Origin: an uncultured Commensalibacter sp.
GTDB lineage: Bacteria > Pseudomonadota > Alphaproteobacteria > Acetobacterales > Acetobacteraceae
Length of the DNA: 60,989 nucleotides
Direction of reading: 5' to 3'
Assembly: GCA_946699565.1 (NCBI GenBank)
Contig: CAMPDW010000013.1
Location: 1-60,989, forward strand
Position 1 is the first letter of the stretch, and every line of letters starts with the position of its first letter. Below, one piece after another: positions 1-10,328 of the stretch. The notes under the pieces were generated by a model, which ran no database searches, was not told the origin of the DNA, and was given only the letters and a program-made list of their open reading frames with translations. A program made the translations under genes and the position numbers.

Positions 1-112
1 CCGTTAAGGCACTTGAAACCTCAAATTCTTGATTTTCTTGCAATTGTTCGGTTAGCGTTTCAATTAACTTTGGATCATCATCAACCACTAATACAGGATG
101 AATGCCTGTCAT
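1..112 (-). CDS. Response regulator, N-terminal receiver fragment (cut by window edge)
   Basis: Reading leftward from an ATG at 110-112, the first 37 residues start MTGIHPVLVVDDDPKL. The hydrophobic strand followed by a triple Asp is the acidic pocket of a CheY-like receiver domain, which accepts phosphate from a sensor histidine kinase. A purine-rich ribosome site (AGAAGGA) lies just upstream of the ATG. The phospho-acceptor Asp and the output domain lie outside the window, so the pathway controlled cannot be told. The gene is divergent from the antiporter that begins at 327. Confidence 0.75.
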   Translation of the reverse strand, partial: MTGIHPVLVVDDDPKLIETLTEQLQENQEFEVSSALT

Positions 113-326
113 TGAATTTTATCCTTCTTTTAAAACAATAATATCCTCAATTTAATATATAAGGATTTACGCTTGAGATTAGTATAATTATATAAATAAT
201 TATGTTAAATTTTAATAATTTTTAATTAAAAAATACAATTATTATATAGTTTTTTTGCTCAAAATAAATTTACTTAATTTAAAAATAACATAAAATTACA
301 ATAAGTATATATATTTGAGAAAATAA

Positions 327-1562
327 ATGAGCATTTTAACCCTTATTTCGATATTATTTTTATTAACAGCAATATGTGGGGCCATTAATATTAAATATTT
401 TAAACTACCTATGACCATAGGAATTATGGTTACCGCTTTTTTATTTTCACTTATTTTATTTATTCTTGATTATTCTTTTTCTTTTTTTTCAGGTTTTTCA
501 TATGCCCAATATATTATTTCGCAAATTAATTTTCCGACATTACTTTTAAATGGTGCACTTGCATTTTTACTTTTTGCAGGAAGTTTACAAGTTTCTTTGC
601 ACGAATTATGGAAGTCTAAATATAATATTGCTTCTTTAACCATTATAGGAACATTATTATCAATTTTTTTATTGTCTTTCATATTTTGGGTTTTATTTTT
701 AATATTTTCAATACCTATACCATTTTTATGGTGTTTGATTCTAGGCGCAATTATCGCACCTACTGATCCTGTTTCAATAACCAACATGTTCGATCGATTA
801 GGATTATCTAAAAAATTACAAGCAATTTTTGCAGGAGAAAGTTTATTCAATGATGGAATAGCATTAATTGCTTTTACAACTTTTTTATCTATAATAATTC
901 ATCAACAAACACCAACAACAGCAAGTTTATTTATTCTTTTTATAAAAGAAATTATTGGAAGCGGATTTCTTGGTATTGTTATCGCTGTGATAATTATTTT
1001 TATAATTAAACGTTTATCCAATAATGAAATAACAATTTTATTTTCACTCGCAACGGCATCAGGAACTTTTTCTATTGCAAATGATCTACAAATGTCTGGT
1101 CCCATTGCAGTTGTTGCAAGTGGACTTTTAATCGGTAATCATCTTGAAAAACAACCCTCCAAACAAAGTAATTCGGTCACTTATTGCTGGCGTATAATTG
1201 ATGAAATTCTTAATACCCTTTTGTTTTTAATGATAGGGCTGCAAATTATCATCATTCCTTTTAATTATAAGATTTTATTAATTACATTCTTAGCTTTTCC
1301 ATTTTTAGCTATTACACGATTTATTGCACTTAGTTTAAGCGGATTTGTTCTATTATATCACGATTCTAATCCTAAAGGTCTAATATCTATTTTGACATGG
1401 GGAGGTTTAAGAGGGGGTATTTCATTAGCTATTGCCCTTTCACTTCCCAATATTTATCCTAAAAATGAAATTCTACTTATTTGTTATGGCTGTGTAATTC
1501 TTACTATTTTAATTCAAGGACTGACAATGCGGTATGTAGTGAATTATTTTTATAAACAATAA
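327..1562 (+). CDS. CPA1-family cation:proton antiporter (NhaP-like)
   Basis: This inner-membrane antiporter of 411 residues is predicted to exchange Na+ or K+ for protons, supporting pH and salt homeostasis. The chain is almost entirely hydrophobic, with about 11-12 membrane segments. Diagnostic CPA1 motifs are APTDPV at residues 144-149, ESLFNDG at 171-177 (the Asn-Asp pair at the ion site) and a glycine-rich GGLRGG stretch near 360. There is no long cytoplasmic C-terminal domain, so it is a minimal CPA1 protein. It ends two bases from the convergent rsmB stop. Ion preference cannot be read from the sequence. Confidence 0.85.
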   Translation: MSILTLISILFLLTAICGAINIKYFKLPMTIGIMVTAFLFSLILFILDYSFSFFSGFSYAQYIISQINFPTLLLNGALAFLLFAGSLQVSLHELWKSKYNIASLTIIGTLLSIFLLSFIFWVLFLIFSIPIPFLWCLILGAIIAPTDPVSITNMFDRLGLSKKLQAIFAGESLFNDGIALIAFTTFLSIIIHQQTPTTASLFILFIKEIIGSGFLGIVIAVIIIFIIKRLSNNEITILFSLATASGTFSIANDLQMSGPIAVVASGLLIGNHLEKQPSKQSNSVTYCWRIIDEILNTLLFLMIGLQIIIIPFNYKILLITFLAFPFLAITRFIALSLSGFVLLYHDSNPKGLISILTWGGLRGGISLAIALSLPNIYPKNEILLICYGCVILTILIQGLTMRYVVNYFYKQ

Positions 1563-1564
1563 TT

Positions 1565-2860
1565 TTATTCTTTTTGCATAATTGCATAATAAAAACCATC
1601 CGTATGAAATTGTGCCGGTGTTAACTGAAAACTTGGATGGTATTTAAACTGTTTGGGTAATAAATTTTCTTGCGTATCTGGTACAGCCAAAAAAAAAGAA
1701 GAATTTTTTTTCAAAAATTTTCCAATCTGATCTTGATTTTCTTGACGTAAAATAGAGCATGTTGCATAAATTAACCGCCCACCTTTTTTAACCATTTTAG
1801 CAGCTGACTCAAGAATATAGAATTGTTTCTCGATTAATTCCCTTAAATCTTGCTCCTTGAAGTGTAAACGTGCATCAGGATTACGTCGCCAAGTTCCAGT
1901 ACCACTACATGGAGCATCAACTAATACACGATCAAAACTTTCTAAACGACGTTTCAGCCACTTCGCGTCTTCTACAAAAATATGCGTTTCACAATTAAAA
2001 ATACCCGCCCTTCTTAAACGACTTTGTGCGGCATTTAAACGAGCAGGAAAAACATCAGATGCAATAATATGTCCCTTATTTTTCATCATCATCGCCATAG
2101 CTAGAGTTTTACCTCCAGCACCAGCACAGTAATCAAGAATCCGCATAGAAGGCTTAACCCCAGTCATTAATGCAATAAGTTGACTTCCTTCATCCTGAAT
2201 TTCAACCAATCCATTTTTAAATGCGTTAGTCACCGTTATTGATTGCCTCCCTTGAACTCTTAATCCCCACGGTGATAATATCATATTTTCAGCAATTATA
2301 TGCTCAGAAGCAAGAATTTCTCTTATTTCATCACGATTTTTATCTTTTAAAGTATTAATCCGTAAATCTAGAGTAGCAGGTTCCAATAAAGTAAAAAGTT
2401 CTTTCTCTGTATCTTCCCCATATTGTTCTTTAATTAAAGGATAAATCCAATCCGGCACTTCAAAACGTACAGCATTAGGCATATCTTCTGATATAAATGA
2501 TTGATTTTCTAATGATTCTAAGTAAAGCAATTCATTATGATTCAATACTAGCGGTGCATATTTATCACCTGTAAAATAACTTTTTACTTCTTTTAATGAT
2601 TTGCCTGATAAAATTAAATAAGATGCAACCATTATCCGTGGATTGATAGAGCTACCTATTCTTTTTAACCACCACTCTAATTTTCGATAATGCCGTAAAA
2701 TATCCCATATTATTGTGGAAATATAACGACGATCTCCCCCACCAATATAACGACGTTTTCTAAAAAAACGGTTAGCCGTAGAATCAGCTGGTGTATATTT
2801 TTTTTTATGAATATCCAAAAACAGTTCGATAACTGCCGATATTTGTGCAGAAGGAGTCAT
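1565..2860 (-). CDS. rsmB: 16S rRNA m5C methyltransferase, RsmB family
   Basis: This 431-residue SAM-dependent RNA (cytosine-5) methyltransferase probably modifies 16S rRNA, as E. coli RsmB does at C967. The N-terminal 140 or so residues are helical and basic, consistent with the NusB-like RNA-binding region. The catalytic domain shows the SAM loop DYCAGAGGKT near residue 240, motif IV DAPCSGTGTWRRNPD near 312, and motif VI with the second Cys (ATCS) near 368. The two Cys are the release and nucleophile residues of this family. It starts 40 bases downstream of guaB on the same strand and is probably co-transcribed with it. Assignment to RsmB rather than another NSUN-type paralogue is by overall layout. 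Confidence 0.85.
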   Translation of the reverse strand: MTPSAQISAVIELFLDIHKKKYTPADSTANRFFRKRRYIGGGDRRYISTIIWDILRHYRKLEWWLKRIGSSINPRIMVASYLILSGKSLKEVKSYFTGDKYAPLVLNHNELLYLESLENQSFISEDMPNAVRFEVPDWIYPLIKEQYGEDTEKELFTLLEPATLDLRINTLKDKNRDEIREILASEHIIAENMILSPWGLRVQGRQSITVTNAFKNGLVEIQDEGSQLIALMTGVKPSMRILDYCAGAGGKTLAMAMMMKNKGHIIASDVFPARLNAAQSRLRRAGIFNCETHIFVEDAKWLKRRLESFDRVLVDAPCSGTGTWRRNPDARLHFKEQDLRELIEKQFYILESAAKMVKKGGRLIYATCSILRQENQDQIGKFLKKNSSFFLAVPDTQENLLPKQFKYHPSFQLTPAQFHTDGFYYAIMQKE

Positions 2861-2900
2861 ACGTATTTAACTTAATTTTAAAAAAATAATAAAATGAATA

Positions 2901-4406
<1,506 letters not shown>

Positions 4407-4497
4407 TCACAAATAAAAAGAAAAAAGGGATAACCGATAAATCGGGTTCCAATTATTGGCAATCCTTCATACCTAAAAACTTCAATTTAGACAAGAG

Positions 4498-4567
4498 AAA
4501 AATAAATAATATTTAAAGTAATAATTTCTATAAATAAAAATTTATACTTTAAATATTATTTATTTTT
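4498..4567 (-). terminator. Long perfect inverted repeat closing the ppx-rlmE transcript
   Basis: A 23-base arm at 4498-4520 is exactly complementary to 4545-4567, with a 24-base AT-rich loop. The 4545-4567 arm overlaps the last codons and stop of rlmE. Read on the minus strand, the hairpin finishes in TTTTTCTC, as an intrinsic terminator would. The stem is almost pure A/T, so its strength is uncertain; the length of the perfect match makes chance unlikely. It separates rlmE from the guaB promoter region. Confidence 0.6.
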
Positions 4568-5273
4568 CTTTTTGATTCCTCTTAAAGCCAGTTGCGACAA
4601 CATATAATTCTCGTGATTCTTTACGACTGGCTGGTGGTTTTGCATGCTTAACAATTTTAAATGATTGCTTAAGTTTATCCAGCATTGTTTTTTCACTACC
4701 ACCTTGAAAAACTTTTGCAATAAAAACACCATCCTCATTAAGAATATTAATTGCGAAATCTAAAGCCTGCTCTGTTAAATTAATAATTCTTATATGATCC
4801 GTTGCTGCATGACCTGTAGTATTTGGGGCCATATCAGACATAACTAAATCTGCTTTCCCTCCTAATTTATTTAATAATAAATTAAGATTTTGCGAATCCG
4901 TAAAATCTCCATGAATAATATCCGCACCTTTTACAGGTTCAACCGGTAATAAATCCATTCCAATAACTTTTGCTGCTTTATGATAGATCGCAACTTGAGA
5001 CCACCCTCCTGGAGCAGCCCCAAGATCCACGACTTTTATTCCTGGTTTTAAAAAATAAAATTTATTATTAAGTTCTATAAGTTTAAAGGCAGCACGAGAA
5101 CGCCATCCTTGTTGTTGAGCGGCTTTAACGTAAGGATCATTTAACTGACGCGTCAACCATCTTTGCTGGGATATAGAACGACCTTTCGTTTTTTTTAAAT
5201 TAACTGTTAAACCTGTGTCAAAACGTAATTTTTTCTTTTTTCGCAAAGTTGAATTTGCATTTTCTTTATTCAT
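4560..5273 (-). CDS. rlmE: 23S rRNA 2'-O-ribose methyltransferase RlmE (RrmJ/FtsJ)
   Basis: RlmE methylates the 2'-OH of U2552 in the A loop of 23S rRNA and helps late 50S assembly. The SAM-binding motif DLGAAPGGWSQVA is near residue 82. The family pattern DMAPNTTGHAATDH and KVFQGG follow, supplying the Asp and Lys of the K-D-K-E catalytic set, and the Glu lies near the C-terminus. A lysine-rich N-terminal tail probably binds RNA. I prefer the ATG at 5273 (237 residues); a TTG seven codons upstream (5294) is the alternative. The gene follows ppx by about 40 bases, a pairing common in alphaproteobacteria. Confidence 0.93.
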   Translation of the reverse strand: MNKENANSTLRKKKKLRFDTGLTVNLKKTKGRSISQQRWLTRQLNDPYVKAAQQQGWRSRAAFKLIELNNKFYFLKPGIKVVDLGAAPGGWSQVAIYHKAAKVIGMDLLPVEPVKGADIIHGDFTDSQNLNLLLNKLGGKADLVMSDMAPNTTGHAATDHIRIINLTEQALDFAINILNEDGVFIAKVFQGGSEKTMLDKLKQSFKIVKHAKPPASRKESRELYVVATGFKRNQKEK

Positions 5274-5313
5274 GGCTTCTGTTTGTTTAAGCAATTTTTA
5301 CCAAAAATTTAAT

Positions 5314-6312
5314 TTATGATAAATTTAATTGATATTGTTTTTTGTAGGAATTTCTTACTTTATTATACATCATTTTGGCGATAATACCATCCCGAATTCC
5401 CCGATCAGCAACAACAATATCTTGAACTGGCCACAAAGTATGAATAGCATCAAAAATTGCACAACCTGGTAGTAAATAATGAATTCTTTTTTTATATTTT
5501 TCAGAAAGTATTTCTGTTTCTTGAAATTTCTGAATAAGCAACGATTTTATTATTTCTTTTAATTGAATTGTTTGTAAAGACAATCCATCAATTGCTGCTC
5601 TATTATACTTATTTTGATTTAATAAAATACTTGCTAAAGTTGTAATAGTTCCACTTACACCAATAAATTGAACTTGTTCTCTTATAATTTCAGCCTGAAT
5701 TTTATGTATAGCTTCAAATTCCAAAACTTTAGCAAGAACGAATTCAAACATTTGATAATAATTTTGTAATGATGATACTGTAAATTGTTCCCTTAATGTA
5801 AGAATACCGACAGGTATACTATAACATCCAATTAAAATATATCTACGACGTGTAAAATCAATTTTAACCCATGCAATTTCAGTAGAACCACCTCCAATAT
5901 CAAATAGCAAAGCTTTAGTTTTGTTTCTTTTTAAAACATTTGTATATAAAAAAGAATTACAACCTGCTAATGCTAATTCAACTTCTTCACGTGGTGAAAT
6001 AACTTTAATATTCAAACCTGTTTCAGATAAGACTTGATCCAAAAAAAAAGTTGCATTCGAAGCGCGACGGCATGCTTCTGTAGCTACTGCATAAAAAGCA
6101 GAAAATTTCTTACCTTCAATTTTTGAAGCACATTGCCGTAATGCGATCATTGTACGTTCCATAGCAGCTTGACTAAGTTGACCAGTTTTATATAAGCCTT
6201 CTCCCAACCTTACCACACGATTATAATGATCAACAATTCGCAACCTACCGCGTTCCGAAGATACAATCAGTAGTCGGCAATTGTTTGTTCCAAGATCCAA
6301 CGCCGCAAACAT
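5314..6312 (-). CDS. ppx: Ppx/GppA-family exopolyphosphatase / pppGpp phosphatase
   Basis: This protein belongs to the actin/Hsp70-fold phosphatases that hydrolyse inorganic polyphosphate or convert pppGpp to ppGpp. The N-terminal phosphate loop ALDLGTNNCRLLI (residues 4-16) and the second glycine-rich loop FDIGGGSTEIAW near residue 134 are both clear. A conserved catalytic Glu region (EACRR) lies between them. At 332 residues it carries the two core domains but lacks the C-terminal HD-like domain of E. coli Ppx, as is usual for the short alphaproteobacterial form paired with rlmE. Whether polyphosphate or pppGpp is the main substrate cannot be told. Confidence 0.88.
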   Translation of the reverse strand: MFAALDLGTNNCRLLIVSSERGRLRIVDHYNRVVRLGEGLYKTGQLSQAAMERTMIALRQCASKIEGKKFSAFYAVATEACRRASNATFFLDQVLSETGLNIKVISPREEVELALAGCNSFLYTNVLKRNKTKALLFDIGGGSTEIAWVKIDFTRRRYILIGCYSIPVGILTLREQFTVSSLQNYYQMFEFVLAKVLEFEAIHKIQAEIIREQVQFIGVSGTITTLASILLNQNKYNRAAIDGLSLQTIQLKEIIKSLLIQKFQETEILSEKYKKRIHYLLPGCAIFDAIHTLWPVQDIVVADRGIRDGIIAKMMYNKVRNSYKKQYQLNLS

Positions 6313-6458
6313 TTTACGCCCTAAACAACTTATCCAGTCAAAATCAGTATCCTATTTTCAAAATAACTTCATAATATTAACATATTTTAAAATTAAAAAT
6401 GAATTTTTTTTAGTAAAATAACGATAATATTTTGTAACTAATTTATTATATAATCTTC

Positions 6459-6487
6459 TTGTTTTATAGTTTTCATCATGATATAAA
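6459..6487 (+). promoter_or_regulatory. Putative sigma-70 promoter of tRNA-Gln
   Basis: A TTGTTT box (6459-6464) and a TATAAA box (6482-6487) are separated by 17 bases. The mature tRNA begins 18 bases after the -10 box. The spacing is ideal and the target gene is well placed, but in such AT-rich DNA box matches are common, so this is a moderate call. Confidence 0.5.
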
Positions 6488-6505
6488 CAGCACGTTTTAT
6501 ATTAT

Positions 6506-6579
6506 TGGGAGATAGTTTAGCGGTAGAACTACCGGCTCTGACCCGGTCAACTCTGGTTCGAATCCAGGTCTCCCAGCCA
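6506..6579 (+). tRNA. tRNA-Gln (anticodon CTG)
   Basis: A full cloverleaf can be drawn. The acceptor stem TGGGAGA (6506-6512) pairs with TCTCCCA (6569-6575), followed by discriminator G and an encoded CCA (6577-6579). The anticodon arm is ACCGG / CCGGT with loop CTCTGAC, giving anticodon CTG. The T-arm contains GGTTCGAATCC. The weak U1-A72 pair and G73 are typical tRNA-Gln identity elements. It reads CAG codons. It sits alone between ppx (divergent) and the Nudix gene. Confidence 0.97.
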
Positions 6580-6613
6580 AAATTTTCTTTATATTCTACA
6601 AGATTTAAAATTC

Positions 6614-7300
6614 ATGTTGTGGAAAACAATTCCTTTGAAATCAAATTGTTCGATCGAAATTTTAGATAAAAAGGTTTTTTTTCATTCAGATATTAATAAA
6701 AAAATTGAATATATTTGGAATTTAAAAAAAAGAGAAAACCCAAATTTATTTAATGGTCGCGTTTTTACAGTAACAAATCTATCAGACATAAAAATTACAG
6801 GTTTTTGGACAGAATATAAATTTATTGTTGCCCAAATGAAAAATCATCAATTTTATCAAGAACTCAATCTTCAACCTTTGGCTATTACAGGTTTAATTCG
6901 TTGTCCTGAGGGTTTTATTCTTGGAAAAAGAAACAATCATGCAATTTATATGTCGAATTATTGGCAAACATGCCCAGCTGGAAGTATCGAATCTCGAAAT
7001 CAAGATAATAATATCAATTTAATTGACCAATTATTTGCTGAACTTCAGGAAGAACTCGGTTTAGATAAAACTTATTTTCAACAACCAATCCTCATAAACG
7101 CTACTACCCACCCAGAAACGCATATAATAGATCTTGGGTTTTCGTTAAAAACAAATCTATCTTTTGAAAACATTCGTCACCACTGGATTGACAAAGGCAA
7201 CACCGAGTATGATGAACTTATTTGTATATCAAACCCTATTACTTTGCCTAATCCAATTATTCCAACAGCAAAAAACTTAATCAAAGAAATATTAAAATGA
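6614..7300 (+). CDS. Nudix-fold hydrolase with an altered Nudix box
   Basis: This 228-residue cytoplasmic protein has a Nudix domain at about residues 90-200. The signature starts at GSIESR near residue 122 and ends in AELQEELGL near 149. Compared with the consensus, the loop between Gly and the helix is lengthened and the Arg of the REUxEE core is Ala, while both metal-binding Glu of EE are kept. The N-terminal 85 residues form an extra region of a kind seen in Nudix proteins related to the UDP-sugar and ADP-sugar pyrophosphatases. The substrate cannot be inferred. It lies directly after tRNA-Gln and converges on prfC with a 20-base gap. Confidence 0.65.
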   Translation: MLWKTIPLKSNCSIEILDKKVFFHSDINKKIEYIWNLKKRENPNLFNGRVFTVTNLSDIKITGFWTEYKFIVAQMKNHQFYQELNLQPLAITGLIRCPEGFILGKRNNHAIYMSNYWQTCPAGSIESRNQDNNINLIDQLFAELQEELGLDKTYFQQPILINATTHPETHIIDLGFSLKTNLSFENIRHHWIDKGNTEYDELICISNPITLPNPIIPTAKNLIKEILK

Positions 7301-7320
7301 TATTTATTTTAAACTTATAA

Positions 7321-8865
7321 TTATTTTTTAGTTATACCAATTTGTTTAATATCATAAAACTTTAATTTTTTTTGCGCCTCAATTGTTCGTTGCATCATAA
7401 ATTCAGAACTAGCAAGAAATACAGGATCCCCATCAATATCATTTGCTATAGCACTATAATTTAAATTAATAAATTTCTCCATGATATTTTTATCCCCTTC
7501 AAACCAACGAACTTGAGAAAAGGAAACACTATCAAAGCCTATTTCGACATTATATTCATATTTAAGTCGCGTTTGTAAAACATCAAGCTGCAATATACCA
7601 ACGACGCCTACAATGGGAAATGATCCATCTTGAGGTTTAAAAAGTTGAACAACCCCTTCTTCTGCCAATTCAACCAATGCCTGTTTTAATTTTTTCGCTT
7701 TCATCGCATCAGTCAGACGAACTCTTCGTAATATTTCAGGTGCAAAATAGGGTACTCCTGTAAATTGTAAGTCTTCCCCTTCAGTCAATGTATCACCAAT
7801 ACGTAAAGTTCCATGATTGGGAATTCCAACAACATCACCAGCAAAGGCCTCTTCAGCAAGCTGACGATCACGTGCAAAGAAAAATTGAGGCGTATGTAAA
7901 GCAAATGTTTTTTCTGTCCTTGTATGTTTTAACTTCATTCCTCGTTTTAAACGTCCAGAACAAATACGTGCAAAAGCAATACGATCGCGATGATTTGGAT
8001 CCATATTCGCCTGAATTTTAAATATAAGGGCAGTCATTAAAGGTTCATTTGCCTCGACTAAACGTTGATTACTTTCCTGATTCCTTGGACTTGGACCAAA
8101 TTCAACCAAGGCATCTAAAAGATCATGAATCCCTAATTCTTTGATTGCACTTCCAAAAAAAACAGGAGTTAAAAAACCAGCTTTGAAATCATCAATATTA
8201 AATTCAGGTAAAATAGCCTTTACTAACTCAATTTCCTCATATAATGTTACAATTCGGTCATCTATTCTTGGAATTTCTTTCTTGAGATGCAAAGTCTGTT
8301 TACGTATATCATAAGTACCTAAGAATTTAACTGCTCTTCCAACAGGCCATGTTAAAGGTGTCGTTTCTAAAACCAATGTTGATGCGATTTCATCCAATAA
8401 TTCAAAAAGATCTTGAGATTCTCTATCCATTTTGTTGATAAAAGTTACAATTGGTATATCACGCAAACGACAAATTTCGAAAAGCTTCCTTGTCCTTGTT
8501 TCAATCCCCTTTGCTGCATCAATAACCATAACGGCGGCATCAACTGCTGTTAATGTTCTATAGGTGTCTTCAGAGAAATCCTCATGACCTGGCGTATCCA
8601 ACAAATTAAAAATGCAACCACCATATTCAAATGTCATAACCGAAGTTACAACAGAAATACCACGATCTTTTTCAATATTCATCCAGTCCGAACGAGTTCG
8701 ACGTTGTTCTTTTTTTGCACGAACATTACCAGCCATTTGTATGGCCCCACCTGCACGTAAAATACGTTCAGTCAAAGTTGTTTTACCCGCATCAGGATGG
8801 GAAATAATTGCAAAAGTACGACGACGGGAAATTTCTTTATCTAAATTCTGAACTGTATCTACCAT
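7321..8865 (-). CDS. prfC: Peptide chain release factor 3
   Basis: RF3 is a GTPase that recycles RF1/RF2 from the ribosome after peptide release. The 514 residues are slightly short of the usual 525-530 but cover all domains. GTPase motifs are SHPDAGKTT at residues 22-30, RGIS in switch I, DTPGHEDF near 92-99 and NKMD near 146. After the G domain come the EF-Tu-like barrel and the RF3 C-terminal domain, ending KFYDIKQIG. The leader is short and separated from the rpsD transcript by a hairpin terminator at 8909-8931. Confidence 0.96.
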   Translation of the reverse strand: MVDTVQNLDKEISRRRTFAIISHPDAGKTTLTERILRAGGAIQMAGNVRAKKEQRRTRSDWMNIEKDRGISVVTSVMTFEYGGCIFNLLDTPGHEDFSEDTYRTLTAVDAAVMVIDAAKGIETRTRKLFEICRLRDIPIVTFINKMDRESQDLFELLDEIASTLVLETTPLTWPVGRAVKFLGTYDIRKQTLHLKKEIPRIDDRIVTLYEEIELVKAILPEFNIDDFKAGFLTPVFFGSAIKELGIHDLLDALVEFGPSPRNQESNQRLVEANEPLMTALIFKIQANMDPNHRDRIAFARICSGRLKRGMKLKHTRTEKTFALHTPQFFFARDRQLAEEAFAGDVVGIPNHGTLRIGDTLTEGEDLQFTGVPYFAPEILRRVRLTDAMKAKKLKQALVELAEEGVVQLFKPQDGSFPIVGVVGILQLDVLQTRLKYEYNVEIGFDSVSFSQVRWFEGDKNIMEKFINLNYSAIANDIDGDPVFLASSEFMMQRTIEAQKKLKFYDIKQIGITKK

Positions 8866-8908
8866 TAGAAAGACCTAAAATTAAATCAAAATCATTAAAC
8901 GCACAAAA

Positions 8909-8931
8909 GCCGAGCAATTAAATTGCTCGGC
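8909..8931 (-). terminator. Intrinsic terminator after rpsD
   Basis: An 11-base inverted repeat (8909-8919 against 8921-8931) forms a GC-rich stem, GCCGAGCAA with TTGCTCGGC, closed by a five-base AT loop. Read on the minus strand it is followed by TTTTGTGC. It lies 26 bases beyond the rpsD stop and upstream of prfC. This is the strongest terminator in the first 25 kb. Confidence 0.85.
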
Positions 8932-8956
8932 ACTTTTATAATCAATAAAAATAAAA

Positions 8957-9574
8957 TTAACGAGAATAAAACTCGACAACCAAATTAGGTTCCATCGTTA
9001 CAGGATATGGAACATCATTTAATTTAGGTGTACGAACAAATGAACCTTTCATCTGACGATAATCAACCTGTAAATATTCCGGAATATCACGTTCTTTGCT
9101 TTGAACTGCATCAAGAACAACAGCAAGTTGTTTTGATTTTTCTCTTACTTCAACAACATCATTGTCTTTTAAAGAATAAGAAGGAATGTTGACGCGTTTA
9201 CCATTAACCAAAATATGACCATGGTTAATGAATTGACGTGCTGCAAATGGAGTGGCTGCAAATTTAAGACGATAAACAATAGCATCCAAACGACGTTCCA
9301 ACAAATCAATCAAATTTTCAGAAGTATCTCCTTTACGACGAGATGCTTCAGCATAATAACGGCGGAATTGTTTTTCACTGATATTTCCGTAATACCCTTT
9401 AAGCTTTTGTTTAGCCATCAACTGAACACTAAAATCAGAAGGCTTTGCACGACGACGTTGACCATGCTGACCTGGACCATATTCACGCTTATTAACCGGA
9501 GATTTAGCACGTCCCCATAAATTAACCCCTAAACGACGGTTAATTTTATATTTACTTTGTAAACGCTTACTCAT
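8957..9574 (-). CDS. rpsD: 30S ribosomal protein S4
   Basis: S4 binds the 5' domain of 16S rRNA early in 30S assembly and belongs to the decoding-centre ring with S5 and S12. The 205 residues have the standard form. The N-terminal arm contains [14 protein letters not shown], the S4 RNA-binding domain lies at about 95-155 ([10 protein letters not shown], then [17 protein letters not shown]), and the C-terminus ends in VVEFYSR. It is monocistronic, closed by a hairpin terminator, and preceded by an unusually long non-coding gap. Confidence 0.98.
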   Translation of the reverse strand: MSKRLQSKYKINRRLGVNLWGRAKSPVNKREYGPGQHGQRRRAKPSDFSVQLMAKQKLKGYYGNISEKQFRRYYAEASRRKGDTSENLIDLLERRLDAIVYRLKFAATPFAARQFINHGHILVNGKRVNIPSYSLKDNDVVEVREKSKQLAVVLDAVQSKERDIPEYLQVDYRQMKGSFVRTPKLNDVPYPVTMEPNLVVEFYSR

Positions 9575-10328
9575 ACGTTAATTTCTTTCTTAAGATAAAC
9601 CATAACATTACATCGAGGTATAGTAATATTATTTTATTATTGTACCAGTAGTTCCTTATTCAGAATAAAGACGGGTCTATATTTAAATAAAAGTAACCTC
9701 ATTAATCTTTTACTTAAAAATAAACCACTTTTCTAGCAATAGATGCCTGTATAAAAAAAGTTTATTAAATTGTCAAATTATTAAAGCTTAACAATTCAAT
9801 TATTTTGATTTCTTTCGAATAGACTTAAAAAATTATTCAAATTATTTATTTTTTTCATCAATCTGTTTAATTACAACGTGCTTATTATAACTATTTTTTA
9901 ACTATTTTTGTTCTTAATTATATAACCGATTTAATTTAGTTATATATTAGTTCGATTATTTAAAACTATAATTTTAATATAAATACTTTAATAAATTTAA
10001 TTTTTGTAAGTTTATCAAAGTAAAAATATTTATAAATACAATTTATTATTTAGAATAATTTTTATATTTAAATTATATATGTTTATTATTTGAAATAATT
10101 TCTATGTCAATTGTTTCATTTAAATTTAAATTTAAATTGATTTGTATTTAACATTTATTAGTTACAATCATCTTAAAATTTATTCAAATAAGATAGTTTT
10201 AATCTTAAATAATTAAACTCCATTAACTAAATAATTCAATAGATTAATTTCATAAAAAAAATTAAACTATTCTAACTTAATTTCATTGATAAAGTTATTA
10301 AAATTGTTTTTATTATCGGAGACCACAT
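9575..10328. other. 754-bp AT-rich intergenic region between rpsD and the HdeD-like gene
   Basis: No convincing coding frame, tRNA or GC-rich hairpin is visible. The segment must carry the divergent promoters of rpsD and of the gene at 10329. Two related boxes, 10042-10065 and 10082-10105, match at 21 of 24 positions; each centres on a small palindrome (ATTATTTGAAATAAT in the second). The centres are 40 bases apart. A 3.5-copy ATTTAA microrepeat follows at 10118-10138. Base composition is far more AT-rich than the flanking genes. Confidence 0.6.

Noticed and set aside
1857-2132. Open frame on the plus strand inside rsmB
   Set aside because: It is antisense to strongly conserved methyltransferase motifs, has no ribosome site and no recognisable protein features.
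10118-10138. ATTTAA microrepeat as a replication-origin iteron
   Set aside because: No DnaA boxes, no origin-linked genes and the unit is low-complexity AT sequence expected by chance here.
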